Shown here piece by piece: positions 1 to 14,879 of a stretch of 64,000 nucleotides of DNA. Under the pieces are notes generated by a model that saw only the letters and a program-made list of their open reading frames with translations, was not told the DNA's origin and ran no database searches. The translations under genes and the position numbers were made by a program. Source of the stretch: Tolypeutes matacus (taxonomy: Eukaryota; Chordata; Mammalia; Cingulata; Chlamyphoridae); contig JAKSZT010054215.1 of NCBI GenBank assembly GCA_026826555.1, forward strand, positions 22,769,232 to 22,833,231, in the 5' to 3' direction. Within the stretch, counting starts at the first letter, position 1. The number at the start of each line of letters is the position of its first letter.

Positions 1-600
1 GGCAGTCTTTTACTTGTTAAATTATGACGTAGCTCAAAGCAGGTATTTTCATCTTCATCAGTATTTTTGAATGTCAAATGAAAACAACAACAACAAAGTT
101 TCTATTGTCGAGATTACAATAGGCCCTCTCCTAACCATTAGGGAATACATTCACTATTTAGTTGCATATATGTCTAGTAAGTGCTTTTTTACTCACTAAA
201 AATTATGTTCAAAAATATTTTATTATGTTAAAGACCATCTGATAATCTGGACACCCCTCTCCGTCATCCTACATAGTGTCCAGCCTGTGGTAGGGGCTCC
301 ACAATTGTTCACTGGTACTGCACGAGCACTTCCATCTCTTGGTATCAGACCCAAGAACGGTCAGTAGTAGGTAGGTTTGAACTGTAAAACTCCTTATCAT
401 GGGGCAGTAACACACTGAAATGTCTTCCTGTGGCTTCAGAAACCCAAGATGGAACCCCAGGAAATGCTGAGCTTGGAGGGAAGGGGATGTAATAAGTAAC
501 TCCTCTCTAAATCCCTTCAAGCCCTAAGGGACTGCTGCTTACCAGAAACTTCACTTTCAGTCATGATCTCCAGGGAACATGGGGGAATAATAACCACCAC
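1..600. other. Intronic sequence, nothing recognised
   Basis: Lies downstream of WDR7 coding exon 11 in gene orientation. I see no exon, repeat or RNA gene here. Short open frames in it lack any family resemblance. Confidence 0.5.
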
Positions 601-1395
601 CAAAATGAATGGTGATAGATAAGGAAACTGAGACTTAGAGAGAGAAAGAAATTTTGCCCAAAGGTCACCCAGCTGGTAAGTGGCTGTAGCAGTCTGATAC
701 TATTTATGAATTCCAAAAATAGATATTGGATTGTGTTTGTAAACTAGTCTGTTCCTCTGGGTATATTAGATTGTATTAGATTCAGAGGTTTCACTTTTAC
801 TTGATTAAATTATGATTAAGGCTTTGATGTGGCCACATCAGTAGGACTCACAGAGAAAATGGCATGGCAGAGGAGAGAGTTTGGGAGTTTTGATGCTGGA
901 GCCCCGGGAAGAAAAGTCACAGAGAAGGAGGACACAGAAGTAGATAAGCAGGAAAAGAGAGTGCTCCACAGACATATACCTGAGAAGACAAATGAGCCTG
1001 ATAGTCTACAGCTGACCTTGTGGAGAGACCAGCTCAGTTGAACCCGGAGAGAAACAAACTCTGGGAGAAAGACCAGCCTTATTGCCTGCCTACAGCTGAG
1101 ATAGGAAGAAGCTGGGTCCATGGAACCTTAAGAGGAAAGAGGAAGGCTGAACCCTTGCAGACATCTTGCTTCAACACGTGGCAACAGTTTGGTGAGGAAG
1201 TAATTTTAAGTTGGACTCTTTAGAGCCTTGTAACTGTAAGCTTCCATCCCAGATAAATAGCCTTTATAAAAGCCAACAGACTTCTGGTACTTTGCATCAG
1301 TACACCTTTAGCTGACTAATACAGTGGCCAAGCCGGATTTTGACCCCAGGTGCTCTCAGCTCTGAAGCCTGCATCTTTCTTAATCACAAAGCAAA
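600..1395 (+). repeat. MIR SINE split by an LTR
   Basis: Bases 600-684 carry the MIR core (GGAAACTGAGACTTAGAGAG, then GGTCACCCAGCTGGTAAGTGG). It resumes at 1324-1395 with the expected MIR end (GGATTTTGACCCCAGG). The 685-1323 LTR sits between, flanked by GTGGC on both sides, so the MIR predates the LTR. Confidence 0.85.
685..1323 (+). mobile_element. Solo MaLR-like LTR, copy A
   Basis: Begins TGTAGCAGTCTGATA and ends GGCTGACTAATACA-type (here AGCTGACTAATACA), giving TG...CA termini. It is flanked by a perfect 5-bp target duplication GTGGC (680-684 and 1324-1328). It shares its whole length with copies at 10570, 11646, 20222 and 60102: a CAGTTTGATATTATTTATG start, a GTAAGCTT(C/T)TA block before AATAAATA, and a TATAAAAGCCAACAG block. 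There is no internal retroviral region, so this is a solo LTR. Confidence 0.88.
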
Positions 1396-1464
1396 CTGCC
1401 TCCATTTATTTATCCATTTCAGTGATAAACATATAAATGCATGAGAAGTAGTCATCTAATTTAA

Positions 1465-2515
1465 AAGTGAATTACTTACAAGATATGGCAAACAACAACA
1501 AAAAATAGCTAAATTGGACTTTAAAATGAAAAACCTTTGTTCATCAAAAGAAATTATCAAAAAAGTGAAGACAACCTGTATAATGGGAGAAAAAAGTGTG
1601 TAGAACGGGAGAAGATAGTTGCATATCATACATCTGATAAGGGCCTTGTATCCAGAATATAACACCAACACTTACAACCCATAAAGATAATTAACCCAGT
1701 TAAAAAGTGGGCAAAGGATGTAAATTGACAATTTTTCAAAGAAGATATAAAAATAGCAAATGAATATATGAAATGATGTTCAACCCATTAATCATTAGAA
1801 AAATGCAAATCAAGATCACAATGGGACATCATTTCACACCCAATAGGATGACTATTATTTAAAACAAATAGAATAAAGAAAATAAGTCTTGATGAGGATG
1901 TGGAGAAACTGGAAACCTCATGTATGGCTGGTAGGAACGTAAAACAGTACAGCCACATTGGAAAAGCCTGACAGTTCCTCAAAAGGTAAAACATTGAATT
2001 ACCACATGACCCAGCAATTCCACTCCTAGATATATATCCAAAATAAATGGATATGTTTGTCCATCAACAGGTGAATGGATAAACAAAATGGGGTAAATAC
2101 ATACAGTAGAAGACTATTCAGCTATAAAAAAAAGTGAAGTTCTCATACATGCTATAACATAAATGAACCTTGAAAACAATATGCTAAGTGAAATAAGCCA
2201 GTCACAAAAGAACAAATATTGAATTATTTCATTTATATGAGGTATCTAGATTAGGCAAACTCACAGAGACAGAAAGAAGAACAGAGATTGCCAGGCGCTG
2301 GGAGAAAGGGAATGCATAGTTATTGCTTAATGGCTACACTGAGTGATGAAAAAGTTTTGGTAATGGATGGTGTTGATGGCAGCACAGTATTATGAATATA
2401 ATTATTACTACTGAATTGCCCACTTAAAAATGGTTAAAATGGTAAATTTCATGGTTTGTATATATGTATATATATATACCACAATAAAAAATAAAAAAAT
2501 TTAGAAAAACTAGGT
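1465..2515 (+). mobile_element. L1 3' end (ORF2 tail and 3' UTR)
   Basis: Plus-strand L1 sequence: the ORF2 tail (GGGCCTTGTATCCAGAATAT), the ACACCCAATAGGATGACTA block, the ACCCAGCAATTCCACTCCTA block and the 3' UTR with GAACCTTGAAAAC and AGTGAAATAAGCCAG, ending in an A-rich tail near 2515. The frame is broken by many stops and indels, so it is a dead, 5'-truncated copy. Confidence 0.88.
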
Positions 2516-3419
2516 GCCTTATCACCCTTAAAAAAAAAAAAGCACTCGAAAGTTTTTTTTTTTAACAAAGAAACCAGTAAATAATACAAACCTATAAGCT
2601 AAAGAATTTATATATTAATGCAGTTCAGAGAACACAATTTTATGTAAACCATTACAAACTTTCATTTTAATCACATTTATAACTTTTTTAAAAAACAATA
2701 TCTTACTCTAATATTTTAAAGTGGTTTATTCTTATAAAAACAAAACTAGCAAATCAGAAATGGTTGTTCTAAACTAGTAAACTAATGTAAACAATCAATT
2801 TCAGCATCAAACAATTAGGTATTTCAACAAATGTGCATTCCAAGATGAAATTTCACATTTCACTATGGGGCATAACTGTTATAAAATTAAGTTTAAGAGA
2901 GCAGTTGTAACAGTGCTATAAATATGAGAACAATTACAATATCTATTCACTAAACATGATGCAAAAATTGGCTATTTATAAATACACATCAATTTTTCAC
3001 ACTGATTCAGATAAGAAACAACCAAATTGGAAAGGAAGGAAAACAAAAGATTAAGAACCTGATTTTTTTACTTTGACAGTTCTGGTACTAGGCCTTCTTA
3101 CAATGACACCAATATCAAATCAAATGAAATCTAGCACTGGCAGGACAGGATTGATAAAATACATCAAAAGAAACATTAAGTAAGCAGAAAGGCCAAGATA
3201 AATTTCTTGAGTTTTGAATGATTCTTGTGTATAGTCCATCAGGTATATCAGCAAAACTGTTCAATTTCAGTAAGACCAAAACTGGTGACACTGAATGGAT
3301 TATAATAAGAATGTGCAAGAGGACAGTATATTTGTGTGGTTGTGCATGTGTGTGAGTGTTGGTGGGTGGTGATTATGCACACGAAAGGGGCTAATCACAT
3401 GAACAGGTTTATGATTAAA
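2516..3419. other. Intronic sequence, nothing recognised
   Basis: AT-rich intron of WDR7. No exon with usable splice sites and no repeat family was recognised. A GT-rich patch lies at about 3333-3375. Confidence 0.5.
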
Positions 3420-3690
3420 AAACAGTAAAAAATTATGGGACTATAAATTATCAGTCTTATACTGTTGATGATGAACTGTGGTTAACAGCACAAATATGAG
3501 GGCACTCAATCAGATCATTAATACATGGTGTTAATAACAAGACGGTTTGTGGGAAAAATACACCAAGTATAAGCTATGAACTATAGATAACAGTAATACT
3601 GTAACAACGTTCTTTCACCATTTATAATCAATGTGTCACAATAATGTAAAAACAAATAATTAAAAAATATATATATATACATATATATCT
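3420..3690 (+). mobile_element. Xenarthran L1 3' UTR fragment
   Basis: Resembles the L1 3' UTR at 41600-41730: ACTGTGGTTAACAG-type text, CATGGTGTTAATAA, AGCTATGAACTATAGATAA and TTCTTTCACCATTTATAA in the same order. It ends in an AT-rich tail at about 3690. No coding remnant. Confidence 0.55.
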
Positions 3691-4198
3691 ATGGTAGTTA
3701 CATGTCCCAGTAGTTAAATCAGGAAATACTAGTGGGAAATATGCAAGCCTGTTTAACATAGCAGGTTTGTCATAATATATTAGACACAATATTGTTTAGA
3801 TTTTATTTCCCAGATTTGTTGATTTTCTATGTTTATAGGTTGAATAGAGTTCTTCCCTTTGCAAGTTGGTTTGTATTTTCTATTTGAACTTTGAAATAAA
3901 GAAAATTTATCTTTAAAAGAAAAGAGAAATTTCATTCAATAAACATATTCTAAACTGCTACTATATTTCAGGGAGAAGTCACACTATTTAGGAGCTAATA
4001 AAAATTTTAAAAATCTCCAACTTCCATTTTTACATGCCCAAGAGCAAATGATCATAATTTTATTGCTTAAATATATATTACTATTAATTTTTGTCTTAAG
4101 TTGAAAGGGTTTTGTTAATTTTTTTGTCATTTTTTTCTTAAGTTACTCTAGATTACATGCCTTATTGTACCATATCTTGGCTCTACCAAAATCAATCA

Positions 4199-4477
<279 letters not shown>

Positions 4478-4553
4478 TCAACAAGTAAAAATAAACATGA
4501 GTTGTCAAAATAGGTATAAATTTTATCACACACAAGAGTTCTGTCTTCTAGAA

Positions 4554-4871
4554 CTGCTCTGTCCAATACAGTAGCTGCTAGCCACCTGAGACTTTTGAGC
4601 ACTTGAAAGGTGGCTTGTCTGGATTGAGATATACTGTAAATATAAAATATTCAAGAGATTTCAAAGACAGTACAAAAAAAAGAAGGTAAAATATCTCATA
4701 AGTAGCTTTATATTGATTACAAGTAAAAGTGAAGATAGCTTTGCTATATTAGGTAAAATAAAATATGCTATTAAAATTAATTTCACCTATTTCATTTTAC
4801 TTTCTAATATGGCTATTGGAAAATTAAAATTACATGTGTGATTCTCATTATATTTCTACTGGAGAGTACTG
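4554..4871 (-). mobile_element. hAT-type MER DNA transposon
   Basis: A 318-bp non-autonomous element starting CTGCTCTGTCCAATACAGTA, with the GCCACCTGAGACTTTTGAGC block. It is flanked by a perfect 8-bp duplication TTCTAGAA at 4546-4553 and 4872-4879, which is the hAT hallmark. It matches the common mammalian repeat that begins CAGTGCTGTCCAATA in inverse orientation. It sits just 129 bp from coding exon 11. Confidence 0.82.
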
Positions 4872-5162
4872 TTCTAGAAGATTACCAGTATTACTGATAA
4901 TTATTTAGTAAACCATAGAGATAACAAATAAATGGAGCTAATTGCAAATATCAAAGAATAGTTCCTTAATAACACTCATTACATGGTATTTTAATAATGA
5001 ACTTTTTTATTCCAATAATAGCCATTGAGTATTTTATAATCTGAACCTTAAATTCTACCTACTCTGCATCATGCTAACAACTAACACATATATTATATTT
5101 GTTAAAAAACAAAGAATGAGGGCATTTTCAATAGAGTTCTCAACACACTTAAAACGTTTTTA

Positions 5163-5579
<417 letters not shown>

Positions 5580-5634
5580 TTATGAATTTGTTATTCAGTT
5601 GTTAAACCTTTAAGATGTTAAATTAAAAGAATTA

Positions 5635-7861
<2,227 letters not shown>

Positions 7862-8131
7862 TCATTCCATATGAGAAGGTTTTTTGACAATGGACAAAAT
7901 GGATTTTTAATTACAGTAAATTTAATATAGGCATGAATTAAATAATTGATGTTATGAAAATACTTTATTTCAAATAAAAATTCACCTAAAGTTTGTAATT
8001 AGAAATCAAACCAGAATTATAAATCTAACTTAAGATATTCTGAAGTATTTTACCTAAATTAAATATTTAAATTATCATTTATATTTTCATACTTTCTGGT
8101 CACACCCCAAAGTCTGAATCTTTTACTTTCA

Positions 8132-8308
<177 letters not shown>

Positions 8309-8990
8309 CTACAATGAATAAGAAATTCACAATCTAGGCCATGTTGTAATTTAAGTAAGAGACAGCGACAGTGACATTTCAACTAAAAGAAAAAACATTA
8401 TCTGAGAATAAAGCTCCTTTTAACAAACTCAGCCCTTTAGAGTTCACTGCCTCTGATAAAGACATTTTGTCAGTGAGCCATGAGGCAGTTACTTTTAACA
8501 GGAACACGACTAGGCCCCTAGCTGTGGACAACCTCCCAGTACTAGGCAGCAGTGCTCCCTGCACAGGAATGGGAATCCACAGCCTTTCTTACCTACAGGG
8601 AGGAAGTACTCCATCAAAGATGGTAATAATAGGGATCAATCTCAAGAATGCATGCTGATGACTCCTGTTTTATTTCTATATCTGGTAACAAAAATTCAAG
8701 CAATAAACTGTGACATCAGAATATCACCTTATTAATAGGGGCATTACCTTTCTTTACCTTATTTATCTCATCAATGTTCTAAAATATTATAAATATGAGA
8801 TTAATTACCTGTTTTATTATTTAACAATTATCACATAAAAAAGTCTACTCCCTATAATTGTACCAGCAACACACAAACCACTGACCTTATAGGCCTGACA
8901 ATTTTATAAAGGGCATCAAAGTTTACACAGTGCCTATTATCATTCCCTCATATGACCCTTTACAGGAGGTGGGAGGCAGGTATTGTTGCT
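8309..8990. other. WDR7 intron, nothing recognised
   Basis: Part of the intron between coding exons 7 and 6. A 95-codon plus-strand open frame here (8371-8658) has no resemblance to any family I know and no splice context. Confidence 0.4.
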
Positions 8991-8993
8991 CTA

Positions 8994-9016
8994 CCACCAC
9001 CACCACCACCACCACC
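8994..9016 (+). repeat. (CAC)n microsatellite
   Basis: Uninterrupted CAC trinucleotide run inside a MIR-like stretch. Confidence 0.9.
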
Positions 9017-9125
9017 CATTTTACAGATAGGAAACTGACACAACAATGGTTCTATTGCTTGTTCAAGGTCACGTGACCCAGTAAGTAGTAGAGCCATGAC
9101 TAAAAACTTTGGTTTTATAATGCCT
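9017..9125 (+). repeat. MIR SINE fragment
   Basis: Contains CCCATTTTACAGATAGGAAA and AAGGTCACGTGACCCAGTAA, the conserved MIR core. Diverged, no target duplication visible. Confidence 0.75.
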
Positions 9126-9429
9126 AGTAGAATTGTTCTTTCTACTATTTCTAATAGTTCATAAAAATGCATTCCATATTGCCAGAAAATTTCCCAAAGA
9201 GGAATGAGTAATTCAATGGCACAATTTTCATTTTACTTTTCTTTAAGAAAAATGCAGTGAAGTTGCTTGGGTAGAACCTTGAGGGTTGAACAAACCGAAC
9301 TGAATTTACCATTAATTTCTATAGGATTTATCAGTACAAAACATTAGTGCTACAACAGTAGCCAAGGAAAATCCAAGAAAGAATAATTAAAGGACACCAG
9401 CCCTCCAGCCACATAATCTGTTAAAGCAA

Positions 9430-10052
9430 ATTAAAAGCAATATAAACTAAAACAATACAGTGCTAATACATGAACAGACAAATGAGCAAGTCCAGAAACA
9501 GATTACAATAATATGGAAATAGAATATATTATAAAGGCACAAGAACAGAAAAATGAATAATTCAACAAACGGCATCAGGAACTAGGGGTCCATCTGGAAT
9601 AAAAATGAATTGACTAGAGTAGACAGAAGTTGTAGACATATTGTGATTCAAGCAACGGAAGAAATTACAACACTGATGTGGAGCCAGTGGCCACTGGACA
9701 CTTTCAGGGCAGGGAGAGGGAAAAGCAGTTATAATACAGGGGCTTTTTCGGGACTTGGGAATTATCCTGAGTGACATTACAACGACAGATATAGGCCATT
9801 TTACATCAGCATATAACATGCAGAACTGTGTGGGAGAGAGTGTGGTCTACAATGTGAACTATGGTCCATGCTTAGTGGCAAAGCCCCAGGATGTGTATCT
9901 CCATTGCAGGTGATGTGCCACACTAATGAAGGATGTTTATGTGGGAGGTTGTGGGAGGTATGGGAGGTGGGGAACATGGGAATCCCTGTAATTTTTGTGT
10001 AACATTTATGTAACCTAAGCATCTTTAAAAATATTAAAAAAAAAAAAAAAAG
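9430..10052 (+). mobile_element. Xenarthran L1 3' part with poly(A)
   Basis: The first part resembles late L1 ORF2 (near 9555-9600). From about 9640 it carries a 3' UTR that recurs in inverse orientation at 38985-39480, sharing the GGCAGGGAGAGGGAAAAG block and the CTAAGCATCTTTAAAAATAT end. A poly(A) tail ends at 10052. No open frame survives. Confidence 0.7.
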
Positions 10053-10054
10053 AA

Positions 10055-10215
10055 TTGGATTTCAGTCCCAACCAATACCTTGATTGCAGGCTTGTGAGAG
10101 ACCCTAATCCGAGCCTAGATTCCTGACCCCCAGAAACTGGGAGATAATACAAGTTGGTTGCTTTAAGCTGCTAAATTTTGGGTTATTTTGTTATGTAGAA
10201 TTAGATAATTAATAC
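10055..10215 (+). mobile_element. Ancient MLT1-like LTR 3' fragment
   Basis: Has the typical order of this class: ACCTTGATTGCAGGCTTGTG, CCAGAAACTGGGAGATAATA, GCTTTAAGCTGCTAAATTTT, GTTATTTTGTTATG. Truncated at its 5' side by the L1 tail. Confidence 0.6.
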
Positions 10216-10330
10216 ACCTACCCTCACAGAGCTGTTGTGAGGATTAAAAGAAATAATACATGGAAAGCTCTAAGGAAAGTGCTAAGTACAGAGCAAATGC
10301 TCAAAACATGATGCTATTTTGCTATTGTGG
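10210..10330 (+). repeat. MIR SINE fragment
   Basis: CTCACAGAGCTGTTGTGAGG and GTGCTAAGTACAGAGCAAAT are MIR 3' region words. Confidence 0.65.
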
Positions 10331-10569
10331 AAATATTAAAGCCTGGCAATGGAGAAGTAATACACTCCTTCCATCACTCTGGAGAGAGGAAGAACTTCCC
10401 TTGACTCCAAGAAGCCAAGGGAAAAAAACAGCTATCTGGGTATTACACCACCCTACATAAACAAGTGTCCAACCTGCAGAAAACTCATGACTGCTTACAT
10501 TGTACTGACAAGATAGTGACTAAAACAGCATCAAAAAGTAGAAATATAGATCAGTAGAATAATAGTCAC

Positions 10570-11116
10570 TGTAGCAGTTTGATATTGTTTATGAATTCCA
10601 AAAATAGTTATTGGATTATGTTTGTAAACTGGTCTGTACCTGAGCATGATTAAATTATTAGGGCTTTGACTAGGCCACATCAGTAGGACATTAAGTCCCT
10701 GCCCACACAGAGAAAACTACACAGTAGAGAAGAGAGTTGGATCTTTGAGCTGGAGCCCGGAAAGAACCATACAGAGGAGCAGAGCAGCTGAGCCTGGAGA
10801 GAATCAAGCCCCAGAGAATCAAGGGAGAGAAACAGAGCTGGTCACCTGATAGTCTACAGCTGGCCTTGTGGAGAGAGCAGGGCAGCTGAGCCCGGAGAGA
10901 AACAAGCCCCAGGAAGACAGGAACCCAGGAAGCCTGAACTCTTGGCAGACGTCAGCAGCCATTTTGCTCCAACACGTGGCAACAGACTTTGGTGAGAGAA
11001 GTAACTTATACTTTATGGCCTGGTAACTATAAGCTTCTACCCCAAATAAATACTCTTTATAAAAGCCAACAGATTTCGGGTATTTTGCATCAGCACACCT
11101 TTGGCTGACTAATACA
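10570..11116 (+). mobile_element. Solo MaLR-like LTR, copy B
   Basis: 547 bp with TGTAGCAGTTTGATATTGTT start and GGCTGACTAATACA end. Perfect 5-bp duplication GTCAC at 10565-10569 and 11117-11121. Same family as copies A, C, D and E. Sits in the intron between coding exons 7 and 6. Confidence 0.9.
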
Positions 11117-11337
11117 GTCACTAACAGAATCTTTCCATGAACCAAAAAAAAAAAAAAAAAGACAATACATAGCCAAATCCCAATTCTTCCCTCCACTGTT
11201 AAAAAACTTAAAAATGGAAATCAAAATCAGACATGAATTACGAATAGTTAAAATATTCTTGTACCAAGCTTTTCCTTACGGTTACCTTTGGAAGATTGAA
11301 AAGCCAACATCTTAAGAGGTAAAAATACAGTTACTTA

Positions 11338-11526
<189 letters not shown>

Positions 11527-11645
11527 TTATCACACAATGATAAGAAAACAAAATGAAATAATGGCATTGCTTAATATGTTCATCATTTCAGCTCCTCATG
11601 AAGGCACCAAAATAGTAAAAAGCAGCAAAAATACACTTTGGAAAC

Positions 11646-12241
11646 TGTGGCAGTTTGATATTATTGATGAATTCCAAAAAGAAATATTGATTATGTTTGT
11701 AAACTGGTCTTTTCCTCCGGGCGTAATATGCCTTGACTGTATAGATTCAGAGTTTTCACTTTTACTTGATTAAATTAAGATTAGGGCTTTGATTTGGCCA
11801 TATCAGTAGGACTTGAGTCCCCGCCCCCTTGGTGGGCGGACACTCGCACAGAAAATGACACGGCAAAGGAAAGAGCTGAATTTTGACGCTGGAGCTCTGG
11901 GAGAAAGCCTAGCTGTTGGCCTGATAGTTTACAGCTGAGCCTGGAAAGAGATAAGCCCTGTGAAGAGAGATGAGCCTTATGCCAGGCTACATCTGAAATC
12001 AGAAGAAGCTGAGGCCATGGAGCCTTAAGAGGAAGAAGAAGGCTGAACCCTGGCAGATACCAGCAGCCATCTTGCTCCATCCAACACATGGCAAAAGACT
12101 TTGGTGAGAGAAGTAACTTAGTCTTTATGGCCTTGTGACTGTAAGCTTCTACTCTAAATAAATACCCTTTATAAAAGCCAACAGATTTCTGGTACTTTGC
12201 ATCAGAAATAATGCAAATCTCTGATTTGGCTGACTAATACA
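11646..12241 (+). mobile_element. Solo MaLR-like LTR, copy C
   Basis: TGTGGCAGTTTGATATTATT start and GGCTGACTAATACA end, flanked by perfect GAAAC duplications (11641-11645 and 12242-12246). A short duplication near its 3' end repeats part of the CATCAG/CTGATTTGGCTGA region. Lies about 170 bp from coding exon 6. Confidence 0.9.
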
Positions 12242-12294
12242 GAAACAGTTGGGCACAAATGTATTTGCTACAAAGCTATTAAGATTAAATACAG

Positions 12295-12397
12295 GGGTCG
12301 GATGTGGCTCAACTGGTTGGGCGTCCGTCTCCCATATGGAGGGACCCGGGTTCGATCCCTGGGACCTCCCGGTAAAAAAAAAAAAAAAAAAAAAAAA
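12295..12397 (+). mobile_element. Short DAS-type SINE (tRNA unit only)
   Basis: A tRNA-like head (GATGTGGCTCAACTGGTTGG, then GGGTTCGATCCCTGGG as B box) goes straight into GGTAAAA and a long poly(A). Flanked by the 14-bp duplication AAGATTAAATACAG (12281-12294 and 12398-12411). The perfect duplication and pure tail suggest a recent insertion. Confidence 0.92.
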
Positions 12398-12520
12398 AAG
12401 ATTAAATACAGATGAAGTGTCAAGAGTGTCATCGCTTTGGCAATGACAAAGAATAAAAACTTGAATTAATCCTAATTTTTGTAGCTATATGTGCCAGTAG
12501 GTTAAAAATAAAACTGACCA

Positions 12521-12701
12521 TGGGAAGCGGCTGTGGCTCAATCAGTAGGGCTCCCGTTTACCATATGGTAGGCCCCGGGTTCGGTTCCCGGGACCTCCTG
12601 GTGAAGGCAAGCCCGCCCACACGGCGTGGTTAGCTGACCCAGCGAGCACAAGCAGCAAGCGGGGGATAAATGAATAAATAAAATCTTTAAAAAAAAAAAA
12701 A
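12521..12701 (+). mobile_element. Full-length DAS SINE
   Basis: Head GGGAAGCGGCTGTGGCTCAA, B box GGGTTCGGTTCCCGGG, body with CACGGCGTGGTTAGCTGACC and GCGAGCACAAGCAGCAAG, tail AATAAATAAAATCTTT plus poly(A). Duplication AAAACTGACCA on the right (12702-12712) matches the left flank. Very close to the copies at 27291, 39813, 43953 and (inverted) 63228. Confidence 0.93.
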
Positions 12702-13174
12702 AAAACTGACCAATTCATCTAGTTACTTCCAGATTTGATGCATAAAATTTCCCTAATTGAAGAGATTAGTATCAATATTGTCAAAAAATTGATTTACTTT
12801 AACTTCTTATAGATAAAAAGTAAGAAGAAATTCAAGTCTAAAGGACTGACAGTGGCTTATAAAGTGCTTTTTGTGGCAGTTTGTCTTATATTTCCCCCTG
12901 GAGCAAACTACCTTTTAACTTTTAAGTTAAACAGAAGCAACTGAAGAAAACCCCACTTCTTTTATGTTTCTCTACTTTCTATTCCACGCAAAGTGTTTCT
13001 CCACCTCTTATCTTTGATAAAGCAGAAGTCTACCATCAAAAGTGAAGACAATAATTCACTCACATAGCACACTAGGGTATCTTCTACACTATATCAACAA
13101 GACTATCGAAAGTGAATAGCCTTTTCCTTCCACTCAAGAAAAATGGAATAGGGCCATATCACTACTAAAATTTA

Positions 13175-13324
<150 letters not shown>

Positions 13325-13899
13325 TTAAGCCAAGTTTACAAATAATGTTTTCTTTCAAAATATTAAGATGGCTCACTGTAATGAAACTAAACAACAGTAT
13401 GTTTTACAATTAGCAGAAAAAACATAAATCTATATTTCATGAAATAATAGAAACCAGATTTTGAAACAGTTTAGAGATCACCAAAATTTGGAATTCACAG
13501 AAAAATTGTTTCTAGCTACCTGAATTTTTTTTTTTTTTAATTTCTAATCAACAAGTTTTTATCATTTCAAAACGTTCTTGATTACTAGGTTAACAAGGAA
13601 CTTTTTTATTCCTCAAAACTGACAACTTTCAATTATTTACCATGGATGAGAGTCACTTTATTTCTTCAAGGCACTCATTTCCTCCCTTTCCCGTCTACCT
13701 GGCCTGCCTTCCAAACATTGTATTATATACTACATACTCCAAAGATTGTGATAAAATGAAAGACATGACATAAAACCTAAATTTGTAAGCTTCAGGGAAA
13801 AAAACAGTTACAGTATAATAGTAATATGCTTGAACTTTAAGAGGATGAACTTAGAAAGGAGTCTAATGCAGGCTCCAGAGTGAGTGAGGTATATGTTAA

Positions 13900-14450
13900 A
13901 AATCACTTTTTTTTTCCATTAATTAGCCAGTGCAAAGTGGGTAAAAGACCAAATAACATATAGTCTCACTGATATGAATTAAAAACGATGAGTAAATTTA
14001 TTGCATTAAATTATAGAGTATAGGTTAGTCAGAGACAGATTGTGGGTTGAGAAGGGGGAGCTGATACTGAATGTATGTAGAATGTTTAATAAGGTCCACT
14101 GTAAATATATGGAAATGGATAGAGCTGATGGTAACACATGATAATTAGTATAACTAACACTGCTGATTTATAATGTGATTATGGCAGATCGGGGTGGTCT
14201 AGGAAGATTAATTCTAATTGAAAAATAATCAAGGGACTGCATAACAGTGATTTCCATGGTAGATGAGGACTGTGGTTAGTAATACAAATACAAGAATGTT
14301 CCTCTATTACAAGTTGTTAAGAATGTTGTGATACATGTGAATAATATAACTAATGTAATTTATAGACTATAGTTAACAGTAATATTATAATATTTTTGTA
14401 GCAAAGGCAAGGAAGGTACTGTATCAATGCTGATGGTCAAACAAAAAAGA
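13900..14450 (+). mobile_element. Xenarthran L1 3' UTR fragment
   Basis: Contains TAGTCTCACTGATATGAATT and GGACTGTGGTTAGTAATACA, then a TATAGTTAACAGTAATATTA block shared with other L1 3' UTRs here. Non-coding. Confidence 0.5.
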
Positions 14451-14484
14451 ACATGGGATTTAGTTGTATGAGATCTGAATATGA

Positions 14485-14870
14485 TCAAGCATTTTTTAAA
14501 TATGTTTTTTAATTTTTCTAAAAGATACTTAGATTACATAAAATGTTACATTAAAAAAATGTAAGGGATTCTTATATGCTCCACTCCCCCAGCATTTTTT
14601 TTCCATTTTCCTCATTAACAAGGAGACCTTGGTCATGACATTTAAACAATCTGTGCTCATTTATTTTTCTTTCTGAACACTGAGACAACTAAGTTTGTTT
14701 ATAGGATTAAATAAGATAAATGTGCCTGGACAGGACTTTTTCTTCTTCTTTTGGACAGGATTTTTAAAGGCTTTCCTAATTTGTTAAGCTGTCTTTTGTC
14801 TGTTATTTTATTTTTTGAAGTTGAAATAAAGTTAAAAAAAAAAAAAAAGTGGACAACTTAACTAACATAT
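14485..14870 (-). mobile_element. L1-type 3' end, inverted, plus unresolved tail
   Basis: TTCTAAAAGATACTTAGATTACA followed by the ATGTTACATTAAAAAAATG block repeats the sequence at 39004-39060. In inverse orientation this is the 3' UTR seen at 9640-10040. The region right of 14650 is less clear and ends in a separate A-run at about 14836-14848. Confidence 0.5.
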
Positions 14871-14879
14871 CTTAAATTC

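Noticed and set aside
3060..3330. Possible WDR7 downstream exon in bases 1-4204
   Set aside because: No minus-strand frame continues the protein after residue 526 with a phase-0 acceptor.
12310..12360. tRNA gene candidates from A and B boxes at this and other DAS sites
   Set aside because: They are SINE heads with poly(A) tails and target duplications, and the tRNA cloverleaf is degraded.
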